10,579 nucleotides of DNA from Gammaproteobacteria bacterium (GTDB lineage: Bacteria; Pseudomonadota; Gammaproteobacteria; DSM-16500). The stretch spans positions 1-10,579 of the forward strand of contig JAJONP010000065.1 of assembly GCA_021323555.1 (NCBI GenBank), read 5' to 3'. Shown here in pieces: positions 1 through 6,559 of this stretch; position 1 is the stretch's first letter; each line of letters opens with the position of its first letter. The notes beneath the pieces were generated by a model. The model was not told the DNA's origin. It worked only from the letters and a program-made list of their open reading frames with translations, and did no database searches. A program made the translations under genes and the position numbers.

Positions 1-3000
1 TGGAGGAACCAATAGTAATTTAACCATTAATGCAGGCAGCGGTGCTGTGACATTCAATGACGCGGTGGGCAATCTCTCGCCATTGGGTTTCCTTGTGCTA
101 AATGGCACGGGCACGGCAACGATCAATGGCGGGAGCGTGAAGACAAGCGGCCTGCAAACTTACAATAATCCTGTGATGCTGGGGGCAGACACGGTATTCA
201 CTACAACGAACAGTGCCTTGAATTTTGCATCCAGCATTGGAAACACAGGCACTGCACGGAACTTAACGATCAACGCCGGCAGTGGTGCGATTACTTTGGG
301 TGGCACTGTCGGTAGCGGCACCGCCTTAGGCGACATTGCATTAAATAGCACAAGCACCACGACACTGGGCAATACGCTAAATGCGGCCAGTTTGATAACA
401 AACGTAGGTGGCACAATCGCGATCAACGGTGGCAATATTATAACGAGCGGTGCGCAAACCTATAACGATGCAGTGACATTAGGTGCGATTACAAACTTAA
501 CATCCACTGGCAGTGGAAATATTAATTTAGCGAACACCATCAATGGCGGGTATGCTTTAACATTAAATACGAGCGGAACAACCACGCTGGGCGGGTTGAT
601 TGGCAGTAGCACACCTCTCACAAGTTTAACAACAGATGCAGGTGGCACAACAATCATCAATGGTGGGAATGTGACGACCAATGGTTCCCAAATTTACAAT
701 GATGCTGTGACGCTCGGTGTAGCCACCACATTAACGTCTAACAGTTTTGGAAATATTACCTTTGCTGATACTTTAAATGGGCCATTTGATTTAAGTTTAC
801 AAGCCCCAGGCACAACTACCTTTGGTGGTGTGGTAGGCGGTATTGATCCATTGAAGAGCCTCACAACAAGTCTATTCGGTACTCTTGCCATTAACACCAG
901 TGCGATCAAGACGACAGGTACGCAATTCTATCAGAATACAGTTGCGACATTAGGAGCAGGAGCCACATTGACTTCGACCAATGGTGGAAACATTACTTTC
1001 TTATCGACAATAAATGGAGCGCATGACTTGACGTTGAATACGGCAGGTACCATGCGTCCTAATGCGGTTGGCACGACTATGCCCTTGACGAGTCTCACGC
1101 TGGGAGGAGGAGGGGATATTAGTCTGACACAAAATATAACGACAAGCGGTGCGCAAAATTACAATGGCGCGATTACACTCCATTCGAACCCCGTTGTATT
1201 GACGACAATGAATAGTCCAGTAAGTTTTGCCTCAACCATTAATAATGGAGGAGGGCTAAGTGGTTTAAGGATTGATACAGGTAGTGGTGCGATTACATTA
1301 AACGGGGCAGTGGGAAATATCTCGGCATTAGGTACCTTTGAGCTGAATGGCACAGGCACAGCAACGATTGCGGGTGGAAGTGTAACAACGAGCGGTGTAC
1401 AAAGTTATAGTAATCCTGTGGCACTTGGCGCTGATACCCTGTTCACTACCACAAATAGTGATGTGAGTTTCGCATCCAGTATCACAAATGCTGCTGCACA
1501 TGCTTTGACGATTAACGCGGGGAGTGGTGCGATCACCTTGGGTGGTGCGGTTGGTAGCGGCATGGCCTTAGATGCAATTACGTTAAATAGCATAGGCACA
1601 ACAACGCTCGGTAATCTATTGAATGCAGCTAGTTTGACGACAAATGCAGGCGGTACTCTAGTGATCAACGGTGGCAGTGTCACGACAAGCGGCGCACAAA
1701 CCTATAACGATGCACTGACATTAGGTGCGATTACACACTTAACATCCACTGGCAGTGGAAATATTAACTTAGCGAATACTGTCAATGGCTCGTATGCTTT
1801 AACGCTGAATACAAGTGGTATGACAACGCTTGGTAATACGCTGAATATAGCCAGCTTGATAACAGATACAGGCGGTACCACAGTTATGAATGGCGGCAGT
1901 GTGATAACAAGCGGTACACAAACTTACAATGATGCCGTGACATTAGGCGCAGAAACCGTATTGACTTCAAATGGTGGTGGAAATATTAATTTACTCAATA
2001 CAGTCAATGGTGCATTTGGTTTAAACCTGAATACCTCAGGAACAACCACATTGGGCGGTATCATTGGCGGTAGTATTGCGTTGACAAGCTTAACAACGGA
2101 TGTGAGCGGTACAACTGCTATTAATGGCGGTGCAGTGACAACGAGTGGAGAACAAACTTATAACGATAACATCACCTTAGGTGCTTCCCCCGTATTAACC
2201 TCAAACGCTGATAATATTACGTTAAATGGCGCGCTGGTTGGCGGTACACAGTCATTGACATTGGTTGGCGGTGTTAGCGGTGATCACCTATTTACATTGA
2301 ATGACATTACATCACTTGGCACACTGACTGTGAATGGAAACTCTGCAGTGACCAATACACTGGCATTACTAACAGGTAATGGAACGACTACATGGACAGT
2401 AACCAATAATGGCGGCAGTGGTGGTAGCAATGGTACGATTGCTGCAACCAATATTGCTAACGGAGGATTTAGCAATATTCAAAATCTGATGGGTGGTACT
2501 GCTATTAATAATTTCATCTTTAATAATGGTGCAGCGATTAGCGGAGATATCATAGGCGGTGGTAGCGGTGCAAATAATACATTAGATTTCAGTGGTTACT
2601 TGGCACCTATGAGAATCAGCCTATCAGTTCCCTCGAGCGGGAATGAATTTAGAGCAGGCGTTGTTGTGGATGGCGCCGGTGCTCCCATTATCAATTCATT
2701 CGCGCAAATCGGCAGTGTTGTAGGATCTACCACAGGACAAAGTGTCTTGGCTGTTCCTAATAAAGTAGATGTAGTGATTACTTATACCAATCTAGCCCAG
2801 ACATCGGGTTATATCAATGATCCATTTTATTTTTCGAATACAGTAGTGGAATATACACCACCCACACCGCCTTCTTCTCCTGCACCCGTTGTGGACTCAG
2901 AGGAATTTGCAGCGATGGTAGGGGTTGCATCACCAACTACTTTCGCATCTGCCTCTGTTTCTAACTCTATGTCTAATTCTACCTCTATCTCTGTTTCTTC

Positions 3001-3190
3001 AGATTCAGGTTCAGCTTCAGACTCAGATTCAGATTCGGGTTCAGATTCTTCTAATGGAGATAGCGCAACTACATCCAGTGATATAGCAGCAGTGACTAAT
3101 CCTGTGACTCTGAATCTGAATGAAATAACACAACAGCAAGTTTCTTTAGACACGCAGCTTTATCGTGCACTCACAGTCGGTTGTTTCTAA
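1..3190 (+). CDS. Filamentous-haemagglutinin-like large repeat exoprotein, 5'-partial
   Basis: Very likely a secreted surface adhesin of the two-partner-secretion (FHA/TpsA) type. The frame is open to the left edge (first full codon at base 2) and already encodes repeat sequence there, so the GTG at 47 is not the true start and the gene begins upstream. About 1,060 residues are visible. They are rich in Gly, Thr, Asn, Ser and Ala and nearly free of Cys, as expected of a right-handed beta-helix. Nine repeats anchored on an SG-x-Q-x-Y-N-(D/N) motif run to about base 2240. A non-repeat beta block follows (about 2240-2840, including SNIQNLMGG and NNTLDFSGY, like C-terminal blocks of large exoproteins). 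Then come a proline stretch (about 2858-2890), a Ser/Thr region, an SD-rich tract (2999-3062) and a C-terminus ending Gly-Cys-Phe. No autotransporter beta-barrel is present, so a separate outer-membrane transporter would be needed; none is in the window. The ligand is unknown. Confidence 0.8.
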   Translation, partial: GGTNSNLTINAGSGAVTFNDAVGNLSPLGFLVLNGTGTATINGGSVKTSGLQTYNNPVMLGADTVFTTTNSALNFASSIGNTGTARNLTINAGSGAITLGGTVGSGTALGDIALNSTSTTTLGNTLNAASLITNVGGTIAINGGNIITSGAQTYNDAVTLGAITNLTSTGSGNINLANTINGGYALTLNTSGTTTLGGLIGSSTPLTSLTTDAGGTTIINGGNVTTNGSQIYNDAVTLGVATTLTSNSFGNITFADTLNGPFDLSLQAPGTTTFGGVVGGIDPLKSLTTSLFGTLAINTSAIKTTGTQFYQNTVATLGAGATLTSTNGGNITFLSTINGAHDLTLNTAGTMRPNAVGTTMPLTSLTLGGGGDISLTQNITTSGAQNYNGAITLHSNPVVLTTMNSPVSFASTINNGGGLSGLRIDTGSGAITLNGAVGNISALGTFELNGTGTATIAGGSVTTSGVQSYSNPVALGADTLFTTTNSDVSFASSITNAAAHALTINAGSGAITLGGAVGSGMALDAITLNSIGTTTLGNLLNAASLTTNAGGTLVINGGSVTTSGAQTYNDALTLGAITHLTSTGSGNINLANTVNGSYALTLNTSGMTTLGNTLNIASLITDTGGTTVMNGGSVITSGTQTYNDAVTLGAETVLTSNGGGNINLLNTVNGAFGLNLNTSGTTTLGGIIGGSIALTSLTTDVSGTTAINGGAVTTSGEQTYNDNITLGASPVLTSNADNITLNGALVGGTQSLTLVGGVSGDHLFTLNDITSLGTLTVNGNSAVTNTLALLTGNGTTTWTVTNNGGSGGSNGTIAATNIANGGFSNIQNLMGGTAINNFIFNNGAAISGDIIGGGSGANNTLDFSGYLAPMRISLSVPSSGNEFRAGVVVDGAGAPIINSFAQIGSVVGSTTGQSVLAVPNKVDVVITYTNLAQTSGYINDPFYFSNTVVEYTPPTPPSSPAPVVDSEEFAAMVGVASPTTFASASVSNSMSNSTSISVSSDSGSASDSDSDSGSDSSNGDSATTSSDIAAVTNPVTLNLNEITQQQVSLDTQLYRALTVGCF
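26..591 (+). repeat. Higher-order duplicated block, copy A
   Basis: This block of about 190 codons (repeats 1-2, the long units) aligns almost end to end with 1271-1833, at an offset of 1245 bp narrowing to 1242 bp. Both copies contain, in order, an INAGSGA or IDTGSGA start, LNGTGTATI, GAD-x-x-FTTTNS, LTINAGSGAITLGG, SL(I/T)TN and LTSTGSGNINLAN. Stretches near 482-533 and 1724-1775 are almost identical at the DNA level. Confidence 0.75.
1271..1833 (+). repeat. Higher-order duplicated block, copy B
   Basis: Second copy of the block at 26-591 (repeats 6-7). It is followed at 1834 by a short-type repeat, whereas copy A is followed by the slightly longer unit. This suggests that a multi-repeat segment duplicated and then diverged inside the gene. 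Confidence 0.75.
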
Positions 3191-3218
3191 ACATCCTGTC
3201 ATTATTTTTATATATTTT

Positions 3219-3271
3219 ATTTTAAAAATCATGAAGTTAATTAATTTTCATTGTGCATTCATTTTAAAAAT
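3219..3271. repeat. Pair of 11-bp direct repeats in the adhesin/zinc-finger gene gap
   Basis: ATTTTAAAAAT occurs at 3219-3229 and again at 3261-3271, 42 bp apart (about four helical turns). Each copy is nearly self-complementary. The 128-bp gap (3191-3318) is very AT-rich and shows no convincing GC-rich intrinsic terminator after the adhesin gene. The repeats could be regulator sites for the next gene, or chance in AT-rich DNA. Confidence 0.35.
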
Positions 3272-3285
3272 GTTAAATTGCTGTC

Positions 3286-3297
3286 CATTCAATAATC
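3286..3297 (+). promoter_or_regulatory. Upstream box shared with the 3933 gene
   Basis: CATTCAATAATC ends exactly 21 nt before the ATG at 3319. A near copy, CATTAAATAATC (3900-3911), ends exactly 21 nt before the ATG at 3933, matching at 11 of 12 bases. The AATAAT core could be a -10 element. A Shine-Dalgarno-like AAGAGG follows at 3304-3309. The function is inferred from position and match only. Confidence 0.35.
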
Positions 3298-3318
3298 GTA
3301 GTTAAGAGGTAGATAGCG

Positions 3319-3774
3319 ATGCTTCGGAGAGATAAGGGAAAAAAAGAGGAAGAAGAGAGTTGGACATGTTCGAAGTGTGAGTCGATGAATCATTTGAAGT
3401 ACCAAAGCTGCGTTGTATGTGGGAAGGAAGAAAGACTAGAGAGGGCACCGGAGTCAAGCAGGACGGATTCATTAAGAAAAAAACCATCAGAGCTAAAAGA
3501 ACAATCGGAGCATGAGGAATATAAGTCATCTTCTTCATGGAAAAAAAATGGAGGGGTTGTCCTAGCTGCAATAGGTGTGAGTGGTATTTTCTCTTGCTCT
3601 TTTGGTGCGAGCATAAGCCTAGTGGCAGGTTGCAAAATAGGTATATTAGCAGGTTGTTTGGCCGGTTGTTTGACCGTCTGTTTTCTTTTAGTGGTCTATT
3701 GCTGGGGTCGCTGTTGCTATGATGCTTCGCCTGCAGAAAATCAGCAAAATGAAGCCTTAGGATTTTCCATGTAA
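3319..3774 (+). CDS. RanBP2-type zinc finger protein with C-terminal membrane hairpin (candidate effector)
   Basis: A 151-residue protein I cannot assign to a named gene. Residues 15-34 fit the RanBP2/NZF zinc finger exactly: W15-x-C17-x2-C20-x3-N24-x6-C31-x2-C34. This fold is common in eukaryotes, where it binds ubiquitin or single-stranded RNA, and is unusual in bacteria. The Thr-Phe pair used by ubiquitin-binding NZFs after the second Cys is Glu-Ser here, so classical ubiquitin binding is doubtful. Residues 36-77 are a charged, Ser-rich linker. Residues 78-128 form two hydrophobic, Gly- and Cys-rich helices with G112-x-L-x-G116-x4-C121-x-L-L, the motif shared with the proteins at 3933 and 6560. 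There is no signal peptide. The start is supported by AAGAGG nine bases upstream. A cytosolic zinc finger on a membrane hairpin, beside an IcmD-like gene, suggests a Dot/Icm substrate; this is inference. Confidence 0.75.
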   Translation: MLRRDKGKKEEEESWTCSKCESMNHLKYQSCVVCGKEERLERAPESSRTDSLRKKPSELKEQSEHEEYKSSSSWKKNGGVVLAAIGVSGIFSCSFGASISLVAGCKIGILAGCLAGCLTVCFLLVVYCWGRCCYDASPAENQQNEALGFSM

Positions 3775-3838
3775 TCGCACCAGCGCGGCCATCAGTTGCT
3801 TTAATTTTTAATACTTTTTTAAATCATGCGCTTAAATA

Positions 3839-3874
3839 AAAAAAGCTAAAATATATACAATTTATGGCTTTTTT
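3839..3874 (+). terminator. Possible intrinsic terminator after the zinc-finger gene
   Basis: AAAAAAGC (3839-3846) pairs perfectly with GCTTTTTT (3867-3874), enclosing a partly pairing AT-rich loop (TAAA/TTTA). The stem ends in a T-run on the plus strand. It is weak because only two G-C pairs are present. The position, 65 bp after the stop at 3774, is sensible. Confidence 0.4.
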
Positions 3875-3881
3875 ATTTTGA

Positions 3882-3910
3882 TTGTGCTAGTATTTTGTTC
3901 ATTAAATAAT
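3882..3910 (+). promoter_or_regulatory. Possible sigma70-type promoter for the 3933 gene
   Basis: TTGTGC (3882-3887) and AATAAT (3905-3910) are separated by 17 bp. The -10 core lies inside the box shared with the gene at 3319. An alternative is the extended -10 TGC-TAGTAT at 3885-3893. A strong AGGAG ribosome site follows at 3921-3925. Confidence 0.35.
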
Positions 3911-3932
3911 CATTCCAAACAGGAGCAGGATA

Positions 3933-4313
3933 ATGATGGCAAGAGATGATCAACTTCTGCGAGTCACAGATTCTTTAATTAGAGGACAGCAACGTGCCCT
4001 GGATGAATTTAAAGAACAGAAGGAAATACGAAAAAAGGTACTCTATAACTTAGTATATGCACCAGCAGACAATATGAGGTTTTCATGTATGGCGCTGGGT
4101 GCTGTTGAAGGTGGCCTTTTTGCTCAGAGTGCTGCTTTAAAAGCAGTTACTATTGCATCTGTAGGTGTGACAATACCAGCCTGGATGTTAGGTGCTTTAA
4201 TAGGTTGTATGGTGGCATGTTTGCTGTTGGCTGTATTAAATTATTGTAATAGACTGCCGCCGCTTCTTAATGCTGCGGAAGCTATTGCCGAGCGTCGAGG
4301 ACAGTCCTTATAA
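3933..4313 (+). CDS. Small C-terminal membrane-hairpin protein (candidate effector)
   Basis: A 126-residue protein I do not recognise. Residues 1-45 form a charged, probably helical segment (RVTDSLIRGQQRALDEFKEQ and on). Residues 50-104 are two hydrophobic helices with a short polar turn. The second has W84-M85 followed by G87-x-L-x-G91-x4-C96-x-L-L, the motif shared with the proteins at 3319 and 6560. It resembles the 6560 tail most closely (GAV-x-GG at the first helix, WM-x-GAL-x-G and AC-x-LL in the second). The tail NAAEAIAERRGQSL is polar with several Glu, compatible with but not proof of a Dot/Icm translocation signal. AGGAG at 3921-3925 sits seven bases before the first of two tandem ATGs (3933, 3936). 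The 3' end overlaps the convergent hydrolase gene by 32 bp. There is no signal peptide. Confidence 0.7.
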   Translation: MMARDDQLLRVTDSLIRGQQRALDEFKEQKEIRKKVLYNLVYAPADNMRFSCMALGAVEGGLFAQSAALKAVTIASVGVTIPAWMLGALIGCMVACLLLAVLNYCNRLPPLLNAAEAIAERRGQSL

Positions 4314-5388
4314 ATTGGTCGATAGATTGTAATAGAAAATCAAAATCAGGGTTAAACATTAATCGCCGATAATAATACTGTGATAATTTAAGTTTAAATA
4401 AAAACGCATTAAAAGAAATTTGTAAAGGATTAAATTCTCCATAGGCGGTGTGATCAGAATTATTTTTTTCGCCATAATGCAAATTGTTGGGTGAGATCGG
4501 TAAAGCAAGATGTGAAAAACCGCGAATATATTTTTCAGGGTAAATAGAAGAACGTAAGGTAATACATGGATTATTGTTTTTAGTTTGAGTATTGCTATAT
4601 AAAATCAAATGATTTTTAGGATGAAGCTGCTGTTTAAAATAACTAAGTGTTGTACGACTACAAACAGTATTATCTTCTTGGCTAAGTGCAAATAATAATG
4701 GCAATGGGGAAGGTTTTTCTTTTTTAATTGCTTGGGTGAGACGATAAACTTGATAGATGGCATTAAAGGGGATAGAACGATACCTTGCATAATCTGATGT
4801 TTCATTTTTATCTCGATAAAACCATCCGTTTCTTGGAAAAATTTGACTTAAAGCTGCGAATGGAGAATAAATTTTTAAAACAGGTGAGAGGAGTATAATA
4901 CCTGCAATGTCTACTTGATTTTGCAGAGTATGTAATAACGCCACACTTGCCCCTGTCGAAAAACCTATTAGAAAAATATGTTTCACTTCTTTCGCAAGTG
5001 AAGTTATTCCATAATGCACGGCTTGTAGCCATTGATGATAATCGGTATTTAACAAAGCACCTGGTACAGTGGTGTGGCCTGGTAAAACGATGGCTCGACT
5101 TAAAATCCCTTGAGATTGTAAATGTAATCCAATCTCTTTCATGGAGAAGGGTGAATCCAATAATCCATGGATCAAGAGTGCGCCGCAGGAACCAAGTTTT
5201 TCAGGGCGGAATTCAAAAGGTGCGTTTGCTGCAATGATGTCTTGGGCATGAGGTGAATAAAGATCAACACGACATTGAGTAATAAGTTTTGTAGATTCTT
5301 TTATATAGTCATCAAAACTTAAATTAAGGTTATCAATAGGATAATGTATATCAGGATCGGTAAATAATTTTGACTGAATTTTACGCAT
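4282..5388 (-). CDS. Alpha/beta hydrolase (carboxylesterase/lipase-like)
   Basis: A serine hydrolase of the alpha/beta fold, 368 residues from the ATG at 5388. A GTG at 5403 would add five residues; neither start has a strong ribosome site. From the ATG, the oxyanion segment HGLLDSP is at 74-80. The nucleophile elbow G-F-S144-T-G is followed by a small-residue helix. The likely acid is D239 in SQEDNTV and the likely His is H293 in GFSHLAL. About 54 residues separate acid and His, longer than in compact esterases of this type. The oxyanion and elbow segments resemble monoacylglycerol lipases and carboxylesterases, so an ester or lipid substrate is likely but unspecified. No clear signal peptide is seen, so it is probably cytoplasmic. 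The start lies 65 bp from the divergent IcmD-like gene, and the 3' end overlaps the convergent 3933 gene. Confidence 0.8.
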   Translation of the reverse strand: MRKIQSKLFTDPDIHYPIDNLNLSFDDYIKESTKLITQCRVDLYSPHAQDIIAANAPFEFRPEKLGSCGALLIHGLLDSPFSMKEIGLHLQSQGILSRAIVLPGHTTVPGALLNTDYHQWLQAVHYGITSLAKEVKHIFLIGFSTGASVALLHTLQNQVDIAGIILLSPVLKIYSPFAALSQIFPRNGWFYRDKNETSDYARYRSIPFNAIYQVYRLTQAIKKEKPSPLPLLFALSQEDNTVCSRTTLSYFKQQLHPKNHLILYSNTQTKNNNPCITLRSSIYPEKYIRGFSHLALPISPNNLHYGEKNNSDHTAYGEFNPLQISFNAFLFKLKLSQYYYRRLMFNPDFDFLLQSIDQFIRTVLDARQ

Positions 5389-5453
5389 ACGGTATGCTAC
5401 CACGAGTGATAAGCTATGATAGATTTATTATAAAAGAGGAGAGTGAAATTGCT

Positions 5454-5801
5454 ATGAAAACTTATATGATCGCAATACTTATGTTACTTCTGCCTTGTGC
5501 AGCAATGGCTAACCATATAGTGGGGATAGGAGGAGCGGCAGGGGAACTTTTAGAACCTACAGGTGTTTTGGCCGATTTTTTCAGTGATGGGGCAATTATT
5601 CTAGGTGTGATGGCTATGTTCGGCGCTTTTGTGCGATATATGCAGCATCGTGTAAATCCACTGGCTGTGCCGATTGGCAGTGTGATTGTATTATTGGTGC
5701 TGGGGATTTTATTAGTATGCTTGCCTTTTACCTATGTATTATTGGGGGCAAAAGCACCGATTCCAGGACACATATCTCATTTAGCTCTTCTCTTTAAATA
5801 A
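5454..5801 (+). CDS. IcmD/DotP-family Dot/Icm type IVB secretion protein (possible paralogue)
   Basis: A 115-residue exported membrane protein. Residues 1-19 are a clear signal peptide ending Ala-Met-Ala. A Gly-rich segment follows (GIGGAAGELLEPTG). Then come a first hydrophobic helix (about 47-60), the block RYMQHRVNPLAVPIG (61-75), and a second helix (about 76-98). That layout, with a K/R-x-x-QH-x-x-NP-x-x-(I/V)PIG block between two helices, is how I recognise IcmD/DotP and its relatives IcmC/DotE and DotV in the Dot/Icm system of Legionella and Coxiella. The short length favours IcmD. The start at 5454 gives the signal peptide an N-terminus and has AGAGGAGAG at 5435-5443; an upstream ATG at 5370 would bury it. 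No other dot/icm gene is nearby, so this may be an extra copy or a relocated core gene. It overlaps the end of nadD by 25 bp. Confidence 0.65.
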   Translation: MKTYMIAILMLLLPCAAMANHIVGIGGAAGELLEPTGVLADFFSDGAIILGVMAMFGAFVRYMQHRVNPLAVPIGSVIVLLVLGILLVCLPFTYVLLGAKAPIPGHISHLALLFK

Positions 5802-6436
5802 ATATTATTTTTGACGATGTATTCATAGACAGGCGGGGGCAGGCATGCGAGGGGATGATTCCCCATCGCTATTTGTTGGCGAATCGCTGTTGCTGAAATA
5901 TCAATAGGGGATAGATCATGCAGGATAATATGACCCGCGATAGTTTGGTGAAGGGCTGTTTTATTTTTTGCGACATGTTTTCTGAGTAGCTCAGCTACGA
6001 TACCTGTTTGAGGGGATGAGTAATCTGGGCGCGGAATAATAATAAGATGAGCGAGTTCTAAAATTTTAGAATAGCGATGCCAGGTAGGGAACCCTAAAAA
6101 AGCATCTAATCCTAAGATTAAACACAATGGTGTTTGAGGTAATTGTTGATGCAAGATTTCAAGTGTATCTGCCATATAAGATACACCTTGGCGCTGTATT
6201 TCAGTATCTTCGATTTTTAATAAGGGATCCTGGTAAATAGCACAACGTACCATATTGAGCCGCTGTTCGGGTGTTGCAATTGGTAATATACGATGGGCGG
6301 GTTGGTAGCAAGGCATGAGCCGTACTTCTGCTAGGTGAAATGCTTGGGCTACTGAACGTGCAATTTGCAAATGTCCAAGGTGTATAGGGTCGAATGTGCC
6401 GCCGAGGATACCAATGGGTTGCTTGAGGTTGGGCAT
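5777..6436 (-). CDS. nadD: Nicotinate-nucleotide adenylyltransferase NadD
   Basis: Joins nicotinate mononucleotide and ATP to give deamido-NAD and pyrophosphate, the penultimate step of NAD synthesis, in the cytoplasm. The 219 residues match the normal family length. The nucleotidyltransferase signature GGTFDPIHLGH is at 12-22, with the (H/T)xGH element completed by H22. RQGVSYMADTL (82-92), LGLDAFLGFPTWHRY (109-123) and the ATP-site ISATAIR (180-186) follow in family order, and LPPPVYEYI closes the protein. The ATG at 6436 has GAAGG about 12 bases upstream. It stands alone here: the usual rsfS/rlmH or holA neighbours are absent. It converges on, and overlaps by 25 bp, the IcmD-like gene. Upstream it diverges from the 6560 gene. 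Confidence 0.95.
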   Translation of the reverse strand: MPNLKQPIGILGGTFDPIHLGHLQIARSVAQAFHLAEVRLMPCYQPAHRILPIATPEQRLNMVRCAIYQDPLLKIEDTEIQRQGVSYMADTLEILHQQLPQTPLCLILGLDAFLGFPTWHRYSKILELAHLIIIPRPDYSSPQTGIVAELLRKHVAKNKTALHQTIAGHIILHDLSPIDISATAIRQQIAMGNHPLACLPPPVYEYIVKNNIYLKRRAK

Positions 6437-6559
6437 TGTGGATTTTTACCTTCATTTGTTGAATAAAATCATCGGGTAATTTAGAGCGCACAGAAGCGCA
6501 ATTGTTCAATGATTCTGGCTATGTTAACATGCTGTTCAAATAGAAAGTAGGGTGATGCA

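Larger units (their letters stand above)
26..2240 (+). repeat. Nine imperfect coding repeats in the FHA-like gene
   Basis: The anchor glutamine codon of each repeat lies at 155, 455, 689, 923, 1154, 1400, 1697, 1919 and 2153. The spacings are 300, 234, 234, 231, 246, 297, 222 and 234 bp, so units are 74-100 codons. Each unit reads roughly SG-x-QTYND-x-VTLG, then LTS-x-GSGNI, then an xTINGxxxLTLNTSGTTTLGG segment. Copies differ at many synonymous and non-synonymous sites, so this is an old array, not a recent expansion. Confidence 0.85.

Noticed and set aside
47..49. GTG at 47 as the start of the adhesin
   Set aside because: The same frame upstream (bases 2-46) encodes more of the repeat sequence found in copy B, so the gene continues beyond the edge.
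26..2240. CRISPR-like array
   Set aside because: The repeats are long, degenerate, in frame and part of one continuous protein; there are no short identical repeats with unique spacers.
160..3153. Several minus-strand open frames running antisense to the adhesin gene, including an acidic one at 2827-3153
   Set aside because: They mirror the biased, repetitive codons of the plus-strand gene (Val/Pro-rich or Glu/Ser-rich), lack ribosome sites and resemble no family.
3537..3722. Alternative plus-strand frame inside the zinc-finger gene
   Set aside because: It overlaps the hydrophobic module in another frame, has no ribosome site, and the real frame holds the zinc finger and the shared motif.
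3191..3932. PmrA-type boxes (tandem TTAA-rich repeats) upstream of the hairpin genes
   Set aside because: TTAA-rich patches exist near 3236 and 3800, but none gives the two correctly spaced half-sites expected in Legionella or Coxiella.
5370..5453. N-terminal extension of the IcmD-like protein from ATG 5370
   Set aside because: It would place 28 mostly polar residues before a clear signal peptide and overlap the divergent hydrolase start; the ATG at 5454 has a good ribosome site.
6201..6509. Minus-strand frame overlapping the start of nadD
   Set aside because: It is a shifted-frame shadow of nadD with no family features.
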